Positions 55,327-64,000 are shown, counted from the stretch's first letter. The stretch is 64,000 nucleotides of DNA from Streptomyces pseudovenezuelae (GCF_029892565.1 NZ_JARXVH010000005.1:62001-126000), one strand, 5' to 3'. Notes: generated by a model not told the origin, from the letters alone. Numbers and translations: made by a program.

Positions 55327-56496
55327 TTACCGGGCGCGGGGCTGGTTCATCGTCGAGCCGATCTCGGTTGAACCCGTCGTCAGGAAGGTGGTCGAGGGCA
55401 GCGCGCCACTCGTCTGCCGGGAGCCGTACGCCGTCGTCGCGTCCGTCGACTTGAGAGCGGGGGTCGCGACACCGCTGTCCCAGTTGTTCGCCGCCGACAC
55501 CGTGGACGGACTCAGCTTGTCCAGGCCGCCCTTGTTGCCCACCGCGAGGTTGCGGGCCAGCCGTGCCTTGCCGGTGGCGAAGTAGAACCCGGCCTCGGTG
55601 TTGGCGTAGGCCGTGTTGCGGTTGAGCGCGATCGCCCCGGTGTTGGAGTTCTCGGTGAAGCCGTTGAGGGTGTTGTCCCAGGCCGCGTTGTCGTTGACGA
55701 GATGCGCGACCGTGACGCCCCCGCCGCCCAGCTTGAAGCCGTTGCCGTTGCCCTCGAAGGCGGCGTCGTTCCAGCGGTTCTTGCCGTTGCCGAAGGCCCA
55801 GGAGTGCTCGATCCTGACCGGCGAGGAGAACTGCCAGAGGTCGAGGCCGTCGTCGGAGTTGTCGTGGAGCCGCGCTCCGGTGACCTTGTTGCCCGTGCCC
55901 GAGCCGAACTTGATCGCGATGCCGTCCGCGTTCTGGCCGTGCCCGGCGGCGTCGTAGTTGCCGTAACTGTCCAGGTTCTGCACGAGGTTGTTCACCGTGC
56001 CGTCGCCGCGCAGGGTGAACCCTGAGTCGCCGTTGTCGGCGGTGACGAGGTTCTTGAAGATCCCGCCGATGGACGAGGTGACGACGAAGCCCTGGGCCGG
56101 GGAGCTCTGGAAGGTGAGGTTCTGGACGGTCCAGTAGCTACCGTGGATCCCGGCGAGCCAGGAGCCGGCGGGCAGCTTCGAGCCGTCGATCCTCACCTTC
56201 TCGGTGCCGTGGGCCTGGAGCGTGATGGGGTTCGAACTCGTGCCGCTGGCCGTGGACTTGAGGGTGGCCGTGGGGTAGTACGTGCCGGCCCGCACCTGGA
56301 TGACGGTGCCCGCGCTCGCGCTCGCGACCGCCGACTCCAGCTGGGCGGTGGTGGAGACGGTGACGGTCGTCGTGGCCGCCTGGGCGTCGCCGTCCGACAG
56401 TCCGAGGTAGACGCCGCCGGCTCCGGCGGAGACGGCCACCGCCGCCGCGATCGAGAGGGTGCCGGTCCTGCGGTGGCGTCCGGTGCTCTGCCGCAC
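55327..56496 (-). CDS. Secreted pectate lyase, PL9 family (first copy)
   Basis: The 389-residue protein has a signal peptide (RRTGTLSIAAAVAVSAGAGG) followed by a right-handed parallel beta-helix. QNADGIAIKFGSGTGN, then ARLHDNSDDGLDLWQF, matches the calcium-binding and catalytic region of Pel9A-type enzymes. It would cleave polygalacturonate by beta-elimination. GTG at 56496 with AAAGGAA upstream. It is divergent from the GH43 gene, sharing a 202 bp control region with a CGAAACTTTCG palindrome. The second copy lies at 59817-60929. Confidence 0.88.
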   Translation of the reverse strand: MRQSTGRHRRTGTLSIAAAVAVSAGAGGVYLGLSDGDAQAATTTVTVSTTAQLESAVASASAGTVIQVRAGTYYPTATLKSTASGTSSNPITLQAHGTEKVRIDGSKLPAGSWLAGIHGSYWTVQNLTFQSSPAQGFVVTSSIGGIFKNLVTADNGDSGFTLRGDGTVNNLVQNLDSYGNYDAAGHGQNADGIAIKFGSGTGNKVTGARLHDNSDDGLDLWQFSSPVRIEHSWAFGNGKNRWNDAAFEGNGNGFKLGGGGVTVAHLVNDNAAWDNTLNGFTENSNTGAIALNRNTAYANTEAGFYFATGKARLARNLAVGNKGGLDKLSPSTVSAANNWDSGVATPALKSTDATTAYGSRQTSGALPSTTFLTTGSTEIGSTMNQPRAR

Positions 56497-56581
56497 TGGC
56501 CGTTCCTTTCCTGGGTGACGGGGAACGTGATCCAGTCGCCGCCGCGACCGAAGGAGGTTGCCGCGTCTCACCGAAAGCAAC

Positions 56582-56592
56582 CGAAACTTTCG
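56582..56592. promoter_or_regulatory. CGAAACTTTCG palindrome (polysaccharide-utilisation operator candidate)
   Basis: The 11 bp palindrome CGAAACTTTCG lies between the divergent PL9 and GH43 starts, with an ACCGAAAG half just to the left. I recall the same palindrome upstream of Streptomyces xylanase genes, where it binds a regulator; this is from memory. Confidence 0.55.
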
Positions 56593-56698
56593 CCACCCTC
56601 GATTCCCCGTCTACCGATTGACGTGCTGTTTCCCACTGGTGACACTCCGAAGGCGCGCAACACCCAACAGAAACCCCCACACTCAGACAGGATTGCCG

Positions 56699-58903
56699 AT
56701 GCGCCCCAGAGCCGTGGTCGTCGCCTGCCTCACCCTCCTCCTCGCCCTGTTCACCGCGCCGCCCGGCAGCGCCCACTCAGGAGCCCCGCCCGTGAACCAC
56801 CCCAAGTACGCCGGCTATCTCTTCGCCTACTTCACCGGCGAGGGCACCGCGGACGGCGAACAGATCCGCTACGCCCTCAGCCGCGGCAACGACCCTTTGC
56901 ACTGGCGCGAGTTGAACCAGGGCAAGCCGGTCCTGACGTCGACGATCGGCGAGAAGGGCCTGCGCGACCCGTTCGTGATCCGGTCCCCCAAGGGCGACAA
57001 GTTCTACCTGATCGCCACCGACTTGCGCATGTACCAGAACAGCAGCGGCAGTTGGGACGACGTCCAGCGGCACGGCAGCAAGTCGGTCATGATCTGGGAG
57101 TCCACCGACCTGGTCCACTGGACCGACCAGCGCCTGGTGAAGGTCGCCCCGGACAGCGCGGGCAACACCTGGGCGCCGGAGGCCTACTGGGACGACTCGC
57201 TCGGTCAGTACGTCGTCTTCTGGGCGTCGAAGCTGTACGCCGACAACGACCCCGACCACACGGGATCGACGTACAACAAGATGCTCTACGCGACCACGAA
57301 GGACTTCCGCACCTTCAGCGAGCCGAAGGTCTGGGACGACCCCGGGTACTCGGTGATCGACTCGACGGTCGTGAAGTACAAGGACACCTACTACCGCTAC
57401 ACCAAGGACGAGCGCGACCCGTCCTCCAGCTCGCCCTGCTCGAAGTTCATCACCGGCGAGAAGTCGACGAGCCTGACCTCGACCTCGTACGACTTCGTCG
57501 CCGACTGCATCGGCAGCGGTGCGATCGACCGCGGCGAGGGGCCGACGGTCTTCAAGTCGAACACCGAGAAGAAGTGGTACCTGTTCATCGACGAGTACGG
57601 CGGTCGCGGGTACGTCCCCTTCGAGACCACCGACCTCGACTCCGGGAACTGGACGCCGTCCAGCGACTACCAGCTGCCCGCAAGTCCGCGGCACGGCACG
57701 GTGCTTCCGGTCACGCAGAAGGAGTACGACCGGCTGCTCGCGGCCTATCCGAGTACGCCGACGTCGATCGTGGACGCGACGGCCAAGGACCAGAAGGGGT
57801 ACGCCGTCGTCACCGAGAGCGCCTCGAAGGTCGTGCTGCCGATGAACCCCGGCGCCGAACTCGCCCGCCTCTCGCCGGAGTTCGCCGTGGGCGAGGGCGC
57901 GCGGGTCAGCCCCAGGTCCGGCACCCGGCGCGACTTCCGCAAGCCGCAGAAGTACACGGTGACGGCCGCCGACGGCACGAGCCGCGTGTGGACGGTGGAG
58001 GCGGTACCGACCCGAAGTCCGTCCCTGCCGGGCTTCAACGCCGACCCCGACGTGCACTATCTGGACGGCCGGTACTGGATCTACCCGACGACGGACGGCA
58101 ACCAGGGCTGGGGCAGCACGAGTTTCAAGGCGTACTCGTCGCGGGACCTGGTCCACTGGAAGGACCACGGGGTCATCCTCGACCTGGGCCCGGACGTGTC
58201 GTGGGCGGACAAGTACGCGTGGGCGCCGGCGATCGCCGAGCGCGACGGCAAGTACTACTTCTACTTCTGCGCCGAGCAGCAGATCGGGGTCGCGGTCGCG
58301 GACTCACCGGCCGGCCCGTTCAAGGACGCGCTGGGCAAACCCCTGGTGGCCAAGGGCGGTTCACTGAGCGGCCAGATGATCGACCCGGCCGTCTTCACGG
58401 ACGACGACGGGACGTCGTATCTCTACTGGGGCAACGGGCACGGGTACGTCGTACCGCTGAACGACGACATGACGTCGTACGACCCGGCGAAGGTGAAGGA
58501 CATCACCACGGACAACTTCCGTGAGGGTTCTTTCGTCATCAAGCGCAACGGCACGTACTACTTCATGTGGTCCGAGGACGACACCCGCAGCGAGAACTAC
58601 CACGTCGCCTACGCGACGGGACCGTCCCCGCTCGGCCCGTGGACCAAGCGGGGGACGATTCTGTCGAAGCGGCCCGACTACGGCATCCTCGGCACCGGTC
58701 ACCACTCGGTGGTGAACGCCCCCGGCACCGACGACTGGTACATCGTCTACCACCGGTTCGGCCTCAACGGGCCCGGCCGGGCGGGCGGGGACGGGATGCA
58801 CCGCGAGACCACGATCGACCGCATGACGTTCGCGGCCGACGGGTCCATCGAACCGGTGGTGCCGACCCTGGGGTCGGTCGGGCCGGTGCGATCCGTCAAG
58901 TGA
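56699..58903 (+). CDS. Secreted protein with two tandem GH43 modules
   Basis: The 734-residue protein has a signal peptide (residues 1-25, ending GSA). The first GH43-type five-blade propeller spans about 36-345 (LRDPFVIRSPKGDKFYLIATD, WAPEAYWDDSLGQYVVFWAS). A beta-rich spacer with DATAKDQKGY and RRDFRKPQKYTVTA covers ~355-435. The second propeller spans ~440-720 with the acids in FNADPDVHYLDGRYWIYPT, MIDPAVFTDDDGTSYLYWGN and FREGSFVIKRNGTYYFMWS. Activity is probably on arabinan or other arabinose or galactose side chains of pectin. ATG at 56699. Confidence 0.88.
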   Translation: MRPRAVVVACLTLLLALFTAPPGSAHSGAPPVNHPKYAGYLFAYFTGEGTADGEQIRYALSRGNDPLHWRELNQGKPVLTSTIGEKGLRDPFVIRSPKGDKFYLIATDLRMYQNSSGSWDDVQRHGSKSVMIWESTDLVHWTDQRLVKVAPDSAGNTWAPEAYWDDSLGQYVVFWASKLYADNDPDHTGSTYNKMLYATTKDFRTFSEPKVWDDPGYSVIDSTVVKYKDTYYRYTKDERDPSSSSPCSKFITGEKSTSLTSTSYDFVADCIGSGAIDRGEGPTVFKSNTEKKWYLFIDEYGGRGYVPFETTDLDSGNWTPSSDYQLPASPRHGTVLPVTQKEYDRLLAAYPSTPTSIVDATAKDQKGYAVVTESASKVVLPMNPGAELARLSPEFAVGEGARVSPRSGTRRDFRKPQKYTVTAADGTSRVWTVEAVPTRSPSLPGFNADPDVHYLDGRYWIYPTTDGNQGWGSTSFKAYSSRDLVHWKDHGVILDLGPDVSWADKYAWAPAIAERDGKYYFYFCAEQQIGVAVADSPAGPFKDALGKPLVAKGGSLSGQMIDPAVFTDDDGTSYLYWGNGHGYVVPLNDDMTSYDPAKVKDITTDNFREGSFVIKRNGTYYFMWSEDDTRSENYHVAYATGPSPLGPWTKRGTILSKRPDYGILGTGHHSVVNAPGTDDWYIVYHRFGLNGPGRAGGDGMHRETTIDRMTFAADGSIEPVVPTLGSVGPVRSVK

Positions 58904-58906
58904 CCG

Positions 58907-59704
58907 TCAGCTGACGAAGTACGTCGGGTTCGGGATCTTGTACGTCTTGTCGGCGTAGCCGCCGTCGAGGTCCGAGTACTGGTCGCCGAAGTTGGCGACG
59001 ATCTCGTACCCGAGGTCCTTCTCGATGTGCTTGCGGGTGCCGGACTTGTACTGCACGGTGGTGCAGGTCCAGGTACCCGGCGTGGCGCAACCGCTGAGGT
59101 ACGACGGCGGGTTGGCCGCGTCCTTGAGGAACATGTGACCGGCGTCGAGGTTCACATCGGCGCCGATCTTCTTCAGGTTGTCGACGGCCGCGGTGCGCTG
59201 CGCCTCGCTCAGACCCGAGTTGTAGAAGACCTCGACACCCTTGGCCTTCGCGTACTTCACCAGCTCGGCGCTGCCGAAGACGCCCGGGCGGTCGGCCTTG
59301 TTGACGTAGGCCGCCCAACTGGCCGAGTTGTACGTGTAGTTATACCGCTTCTCGTAGTCGAGACTGAGCAGCAGCGTGTCGTCGATGTCGAAGACGACCG
59401 CGGGCTTCTCGCCCTTGTGGTGGGCCTTGTGGGCCGCCTGGTCGATGTACTTCTTCGCGGCCGAGTCGATCCGCGCCAGGTCCTTGGCGTACGGGCTGGT
59501 CGCGGACGCCTGGTAGACGCCGTTGGCATCCGCCGTCGTACCGTAGTAGGTGTCGATGTCCTTCACCAGGAGCCCGATGTTGTAGGGCTCGTGGGTGGAG
59601 TTGGCCGTGGACTGTCCGGCCGTGGCGGCACCGGCTCCGTAGAGGCCGGCGCCGGCGAGGGCACAGGCGGCGGCGATCGCCGCGAAACGCAGTGGCTTAT
59701 GCAT
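58907..59704 (-). CDS. Secreted HAD-family acid phosphatase
   Basis: The 265-residue protein has a signal peptide (LRFAAIAAACALAGAGLYGAG) and a HAD phosphatase domain with VVFDIDDTLLLSLDYE (nucleophile and acid), VEVFYNSGLSEAQRT and NFGDQYSDLDGGYA, similar to class B/HAD subfamily IIIB acid phosphatases. It likely hydrolyses organic phosphates outside the cell. ATG at 59704 is used; a GTG at 59728 is possible. Convergent with GH43, 3 bp gap. Confidence 0.85.
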   Translation of the reverse strand: MHKPLRFAAIAAACALAGAGLYGAGAATAGQSTANSTHEPYNIGLLVKDIDTYYGTTADANGVYQASATSPYAKDLARIDSAAKKYIDQAAHKAHHKGEKPAVVFDIDDTLLLSLDYEKRYNYTYNSASWAAYVNKADRPGVFGSAELVKYAKAKGVEVFYNSGLSEAQRTAAVDNLKKIGADVNLDAGHMFLKDAANPPSYLSGCATPGTWTCTTVQYKSGTRKHIEKDLGYEIVANFGDQYSDLDGGYADKTYKIPNPTYFVS

Positions 59705-59816
59705 GACAGGTAGTTCTACGCGCGTCACCCTGGCGGGCGCGAGACCCGTTGCCTGATCGATATCTCCTTCACAGGCAAAAATCGGGTCAAGCGCCCCGGG
59801 CGGCTCGGTGCGCGGC

Positions 59817-60929
59817 TCAGTTCATGGTCGCGCCGATGGTGGAGCTGCCCGTCGTCAGGAAGGTGGTGGCGGGCAGGGTGCCACTCGAACCGCGGGCGTT
59901 GTACGTGCTCGACGCGTCCGTGGAGACGAACGACGGCGTGCCGATCCCGCTGTCCCAGTTGTTGCCGGCCGAGGTGACCGAGGAGCCCTTGCTCACCGCG
60001 CCCCCGCCGTTGCTGACGGCGAGGTTCTTGCCGAGCTTGGCGGAGCTGGTGGCGAAGTAGTAGCCCCACTTGCTGTTGGCGTACGCGGTGGTGCGGTTGA
60101 TGACGAGCCCCCCGGTGTTGGAGTTCTCGGTGAAGCCGTTGCCGGCGTTGCCCCAGGCCGCCGAGTTGTTGACGACGTGCGCGACGACCTCGCCGTCGCC
60201 GCCCAGCTTGTAGCCGTTGCCGTCGCCCGCGAAGGCCGAGTCGGACCAGCGGTTGTAGCCGTTGCCGAAGGACCAGGTGTGCTCGACGGTGACGGGGGTG
60301 GAGAAGGACCAGAAGTCGATCCCGTCGTCGGAGTTGTTGTAGAGCCGCGCCCCGGTGACCAGGTTCCCGCTGCCGGAGCCGAACTTGATGGCGATCCCGT
60401 CGGCGTTCTCGCCGTGGGTGGCGCCGTCGTAGTTGCCGTACGAGTCGATGTTCTTGACCGTGTTGTTCACGGTTCCGTCGCCCGTGAGCGTGAAGCCGGA
60501 GTCGCCGCCGTTGATGGTCTTGACGTTGTTCCAGTTGGTGCCGGTGCAGGACTGACAGACGACCGCGCTGTCCGGGGAGTTCTGGAAGGTCAGGTTGGAG
60601 ACGTTCCAGTAGTCGGCGGTCAGCTTGAAGATCCAGGACCCGGACGGGAGCGAGGAGCCGTCGATCTTCACGGTCTCCGAGCCGTACGCGGTGAGCGTGA
60701 CCGGCGCCGAGGAGGTGCCGTTGGTCGTCGACTGGAGGGTGGCGGTCGGGTAGTAGGTGCCGCCGCGCACCTGGATGACCGTGCCGGCGGTGGCACCGGA
60801 GATGGCGCTGGTCAGCTCGGCGTTCGTGTCGACGACGACCGTGGCCGCGTGGGCCTGGGTGGGGAGGACGGCGAGGCCTGCGCCTAACGCGAGGGCCGTG
60901 CCGAGGGTGAGAGCGGTACGACGAGACAT
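59817..60929 (-). CDS. Secreted pectate lyase, PL9 family (second copy)
   Basis: The 370-residue protein is a paralogue of the copy at 55327-56496: both have NADGIAIKFGSG, NSDDG(L/I)D(L/F)W, NGFTENSNTG and a TTFLTTGS tail. The signal peptide is RRTALTLGTALALGAGLAV. Differences include CQSCTGTNWNNVKTI in place of the first copy's segment. It follows the pectinesterases on the same strand by 65 bp and may share their transcript or have its own promoter. ATG at 60929. Confidence 0.9.
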   Translation of the reverse strand: MSRRTALTLGTALALGAGLAVLPTQAHAATVVVDTNAELTSAISGATAGTVIQVRGGTYYPTATLQSTTNGTSSAPVTLTAYGSETVKIDGSSLPSGSWIFKLTADYWNVSNLTFQNSPDSAVVCQSCTGTNWNNVKTINGGDSGFTLTGDGTVNNTVKNIDSYGNYDGATHGENADGIAIKFGSGSGNLVTGARLYNNSDDGIDFWSFSTPVTVEHTWSFGNGYNRWSDSAFAGDGNGYKLGGDGEVVAHVVNNSAAWGNAGNGFTENSNTGGLVINRTTAYANSKWGYYFATSSAKLGKNLAVSNGGGAVSKGSSVTSAGNNWDSGIGTPSFVSTDASSTYNARGSSGTLPATTFLTTGSSTIGATMN

Positions 60930-60994
60930 AGGAGTGCGGTCCTTTCGTCGTGCGGTTTCTTGGGGATGTGGGGGTGTCGGGAACGTTGGGGCTT

Positions 60995-62038
60995 TCAGGG
61001 ACGCCAGTCACCGAGGTAGGTCGCGGGGGTGTGCAACTTGGCCTCGGCGCCGGTGAGTTGGGGCCGGTTCTCGGGAACGGTGATCGTCGAGCCCGGCCCG
61101 GTGTTGCGGTACTCGTGGAAGCGCATCGTCTGCCAGGGGTAGGCGTCGCGCATGGTGGTGTACGGAGCCACGGCGTCGACGCCGGGCCCGATCCGGGTGT
61201 CCCGGACGACCAGGGACGGCCAGGCGGTCGTCTCGTACGACGGCACCCAGGGCCGCGCCAGTTTGTACGCGGCGTCCTCGGCGCCGGAGGTGATCCGGGA
61301 GCGGACGGCGAGGATGCCGTGCGGGTTGGCCCGGGCGGTGGAGGGGGCGAAGACCATGCCCTTGGGGGTGAAGGTCACGTCCCGCTGGAGGGTGCGGAAG
61401 TGGCACCCGTCGAACACGGCGGTGGCCCGGCCGAAGACGAAGTCGACGTCGCCCTCGATGTAACAGCGGTGGAAGTACTGCCGGTCGAAGACGTCGAGCG
61501 CGAGCGTGTCGACGAAGAGGGTGTCCTGGTGGGCCAGCAGCCGGACGTTCTCGAAGCGCGTGCGGTCGCCGTACGTGTAGGCGGCCACCGCCTGCGTCCC
61601 CGTGATCTCGGGATGGTCCGCCCGCAGCCAGTCGTTGGCGATCGTCAGATCCCGGACGGTCAGCCCGGGCGCCGCCGAGGTGAAGGTGGCGGAGCCCGCC
61701 GTGCCGTAGGTGGTGCCGTCGGGCTTCGGCGTGCCGTTGGCGTGGTCGAAGACGATGACGACGTCGCGCGGATCACGGGTGGCGCCGCGCAGGGCCAACT
61801 CCCGTTTCTCCACCGGCACGTTGACGACTTCGCGATACGTCCCCGGATGCACGACGATCGTCCGCCCGGGCCCGTCCGCCGCGTCCACGGCCGCCTGGAC
61901 GGAGTCTCCGGGGCGGACGTGCAGGACCCGGCGGGCGGCGCTCTCGAAAGCGGGGGTGGCACCGAAAGCGGGACCGGCATCGACACCGACGCCGACCAGC
62001 CCACCGGCGATGCCCGTCAGAAGGGTGCGTCGGCGCAT
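60995..62038 (-). CDS. Secreted pectinesterase (copy 1)
   Basis: The 347-residue protein has a twin-arginine-like signal (RRRTLLTGIAGGLVGVG) and the pectin methylesterase motifs GTQAVAAYTYGDRT, LLAHQDTLFVDT (catalytic Asp region) and IEGDVDFVFGRATAVF. It would demethylate pectin, making substrate for the lyases. ATG at 62038, one base after the stop of the next gene upstream (TGAGATG), so the two pectinesterases are coupled. Confidence 0.9.
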   Translation of the reverse strand: MRRRTLLTGIAGGLVGVGVDAGPAFGATPAFESAARRVLHVRPGDSVQAAVDAADGPGRTIVVHPGTYREVVNVPVEKRELALRGATRDPRDVVIVFDHANGTPKPDGTTYGTAGSATFTSAAPGLTVRDLTIANDWLRADHPEITGTQAVAAYTYGDRTRFENVRLLAHQDTLFVDTLALDVFDRQYFHRCYIEGDVDFVFGRATAVFDGCHFRTLQRDVTFTPKGMVFAPSTARANPHGILAVRSRITSGAEDAAYKLARPWVPSYETTAWPSLVVRDTRIGPGVDAVAPYTTMRDAYPWQTMRFHEYRNTGPGSTITVPENRPQLTGAEAKLHTPATYLGDWRP

Positions 62039-62039
62039 C

Positions 62040-63170
62040 TCAGCAGCCCTCCCGCCAGGGCGCCCAGTCACCCAGATATGCCTCGCGGGTCGCCGACGCG
62101 GCCTCGGCGCTGGCGAGTTGGGGCCGGTTCGCGGGGAAGGTGATCCGGGCACCGGGCCCGGTGTTGCGGTACTCGGCGAACCGCTGGCTCTGCCACGGGT
62201 AGGCGTCCGACATGTTGGTGTAGGGCGCGACCGCGTCGATGCCGGGGCCGAGGCGGGTCTCCCGGACGGTGAGCATCGGACGGGCCGTGGTGTCGGAGCT
62301 GGGCACCCAGGGACGGGCCAACTTGTAGGCGGCGACCGGGGCTTCACCGCTCACGTGCCCTCGCGTCACCAAGTAGCCGCGCGGGTTGGCGACCGCGGTG
62401 GAAGGCGCGAAGACGAAGCCGTACGGGGCGGAGGCGAGGTCGGTGCGGTTCAGGGTCCGGAAGTGGCAGTCCTCGTAGACCGCGGTGGCCCGACCGAAGA
62501 CGAAGTCGACGTCGCCCTCGGCGTAACAGTGCGCGTAGTACTGGCGGGCGAAGGTGCCGAGCGCGAGCGTGTCCGCGTACAGCGTGTCCTGGTGGCCGAG
62601 GAAGCGGCAGTGGGTGAACGAACTCCGGTCGCCCTGCACCTTGATGGCGACCGCCTGGGTCCCGGTGATGTCGGGGTGGTCGGCGCGCAGCCAGTCGTTG
62701 GCGAAGGTGATCCAGCGGGCGGTGAAGCCGTCGGCCTGGACGGTCGTGGTGGCCGACCCGGTGGTGCCGTACGTGCCGCCGCCCGGCTTGGGGGTGCCGG
62801 CCGCGTTGTCGTAGACGATCACGACGTCCCGGGGGTCCTCCGAGGCGCCGATCCAGGTGGCCCCGGTACGGCTGACGTCGACGGCGACCGTCTCCCGATA
62901 GGTGCCGGGAGCGATGACGAGGGCCCAGCCGCTGCCGGCCGCGGCGGTCACGGCGGCCTGGACGGTGGTGTGGTCGCCGCGTCCGCGGGGGGCGACGTAC
63001 AGGGTCTGCGGGGTGAGGCGGCGGCCGGGGGAACCGTACTGGCCGAAGGGGCCGCGCCGACCGGTGACGGCGTGCGCGGGGACAGCGACGAGGCCGACTC
63101 CGGCACCGACGGCGCCGGCAATGAACCGCCTTCTCGAAAGGGGACGTTGACCGTGATGGTGCGAGGGCAT
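62040..63170 (-). CDS. Secreted pectinesterase (copy 2, Tat signal)
   Basis: The 376-residue protein has a Tat-type signal (SRRRFIAGAVGAGVGLVAVPA), followed by TLYVAPRGRGDHTTVQAAVTA and the same catalytic segments: GTQAVAIKVQGDRS, FLGHQDTLYADT, AEGDVDFVFGRATAVY. It is a tandem duplicate of the gene at 60995-62038. The ATG at 63170 is weakly supported but begins the signal peptide. Export of a folded enzyme by Tat is inferred from the twin-arginine motif. Confidence 0.9.
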   Translation of the reverse strand: MPSHHHGQRPLSRRRFIAGAVGAGVGLVAVPAHAVTGRRGPFGQYGSPGRRLTPQTLYVAPRGRGDHTTVQAAVTAAAGSGWALVIAPGTYRETVAVDVSRTGATWIGASEDPRDVVIVYDNAAGTPKPGGGTYGTTGSATTTVQADGFTARWITFANDWLRADHPDITGTQAVAIKVQGDRSSFTHCRFLGHQDTLYADTLALGTFARQYYAHCYAEGDVDFVFGRATAVYEDCHFRTLNRTDLASAPYGFVFAPSTAVANPRGYLVTRGHVSGEAPVAAYKLARPWVPSSDTTARPMLTVRETRLGPGIDAVAPYTNMSDAYPWQSQRFAEYRNTGPGARITFPANRPQLASAEAASATREAYLGDWAPWREGC

Positions 63171-63273
63171 GCGGGTGCTCCTTCGCGGTACCGAGTTGGT
63201 GCTGAGTGATATCCGGGAGTGGCCGGGGCGGAGCCGAGACGCCGCCCCGGCGGTCGGTCGTGCGGAGGACGGA

Positions 63274-64000
63274 TCAGCCCAGGCGTCCCGATCCGGCGCC
63301 GCAGTCGACGATGTGCGGGACGGCCCTGGCCGGATCGACCTTGGTGCGCAGCGACGGCGTCCAGCCCGCCCCGGACTCCAGGGTCTCGGCGGGGATCTCG
63401 GCGTTGTGGACGGCGATCAGGTCGGTCTTCACTCCGTTGACGTAGTTGTCGGCGGCGGTCAGCGGCGAGACGTTCCACCGCTTCAGCACCTTGCCCGCAC
63501 TGACCCCCTCGGCCAGCGTGAACGCGTTGTGCTCAGCGACGAGTTGGGACTCCTTGCCGATACCGAAGCTGTAGGAGTAGCCGTCGTTCGCGACGAAGTG
63601 GTTGTTGTAGGAGTCCACTTGGCCGAACCGGACACGGGGCGCACGCTCGACGAGGTTCGAGAACAGGTTGTGATGGAAGGTGACCTTGAGGTGCCCCCGG
63701 TCGCCGACGGCCGTCGACTCGCTGTCGCTGTTGCCGACCAGGATCGTCTTGTCGTGGTCCTCGAAGACGTTCCAGGAGGCTGTGACGTAGTCGGCGCCCC
63801 TGACGACGTCGAGTTCACCGTCGTGCTGTTCGTAGATGCGGCCGTAGTAGGACGGCAGGGTGCTGTCCGGGTGGTCGCCGTCGGTGAACGTGTTGTGGTC
63901 CATCCACACGTGCGTCGAGCCGTAGATCACCGCGCTGTCGTACTCGGAGTTCCAGTTGCCGTCGGCGGTGTCGGTCGGGTCCCACTGCGGGAAGCAGTCG
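63274..64000 (-). CDS. Pectate lyase, PL1 family, C-terminal part (runs off right edge)
   Basis: About 240 codons are visible; the start lies beyond the right edge. VWMDHNTFTDGDHPDS and NVFEDHDKTILVGNSDSES are typical PL1 segments, and the probable catalytic region is LFSNLVERAPRVRFGQVDSYNN. The Ca-binding aspartates lie in the DHN and DHDK segments. The end (AVPHIVDCGAGSGRLG) matches secreted Streptomyces PL1 enzymes. It is the first visible gene of the reverse-strand pectin unit. Confidence 0.9.
   Translation of the reverse strand, partial: DCFPQWDPTDTADGNWNSEYDSAVIYGSTHVWMDHNTFTDGDHPDSTLPSYYGRIYEQHDGELDVVRGADYVTASWNVFEDHDKTILVGNSDSESTAVGDRGHLKVTFHHNLFSNLVERAPRVRFGQVDSYNNHFVANDGYSYSFGIGKESQLVAEHNAFTLAEGVSAGKVLKRWNVSPLTAADNYVNGVKTDLIAVHNAEIPAETLESGAGWTPSLRTKVDPARAVPHIVDCGAGSGRLG

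Overview
The window is very GC-rich, has strong third-position G/C bias with long antisense shadow frames, uses GTG and TTG starts, and carries an ectABCD cluster and a sortase LAETG substrate. All of this points to a Streptomyces chromosome. From memory (not searched), the order pit transporter - cob genes - LAETG protein - amino-acid ABC transporter - ectABCD matches the S. coelicolor SCO184x-SCO187x region, so the left half looks like conserved core chromosome.

Layout. 1-5.2 kb: a partial uncharacterised gene, an exported alpha/beta hydrolase, a class II aldolase, a secreted GH25 lysozyme behind a structured leader, and a low-affinity phosphate transporter with a PHO-box-like repeat plus a small membrane protein. 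5.3-23.7 kb: cobalamin biosynthesis in two transcription units. The first (cbiB-cobQ-cobN-chelatase-cobO-cobB-cobI) follows an adenosylcobalamin riboswitch and a 19-codon coupled leader frame. The second (cobM-cobL-cobJ-cobH-cbiX-cobC) is separated from it by an antisense ZIP metal-transporter gene. Nearly every cob junction is a 1-17 bp overlap, so translation is probably coupled. 23.7-29.7 kb: a cell-wall-anchored LAETG protein, a metal-dependent amidohydrolase, a polar amino-acid ABC transporter with a consensus-like promoter, and a class V aminotransferase. 30.0-33.2 kb: ectABCD for ectoine and 5-hydroxyectoine.

33.2-50.5 kb is a mixed region: an ECF sigma factor with a zinc-finger/mycothiol-isomerase-type anti-sigma protein, a class V PLP enzyme, a DsbA-like oxidoreductase, an AraC/GATase regulator with a GNAT, an MFS exporter, a ketoglutarate semialdehyde dehydrogenase with a divergent IclR regulator, a two-component system, two truncated gene remnants, a PhzF-like protein, and an Lrp-type regulator divergent from a small operon. 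That operon encodes a PLP C-S lyase, a 38-residue peptide made of five LNHP(D/Y/K) repeats, and an amidohydrolase, joined by ATGA overlaps. I consider the repeat peptide the most unusual item in the window.

50.5-55.3 kb: a class B penicillin-binding protein, a purine permease, and an ECF sigma factor coupled to a single-pass membrane protein. 55.3-64 kb: a pectin and arabinan utilisation island with two PL9-type pectate lyases, a tandem double-GH43 protein, a HAD acid phosphatase, two adjacent pectinesterases and the C-terminal part of a PL1 pectate lyase running off the right edge. No tRNA, rRNA, CRISPR array, insertion sequence or prophage genes were seen. All family calls are by eye; no database search was run.
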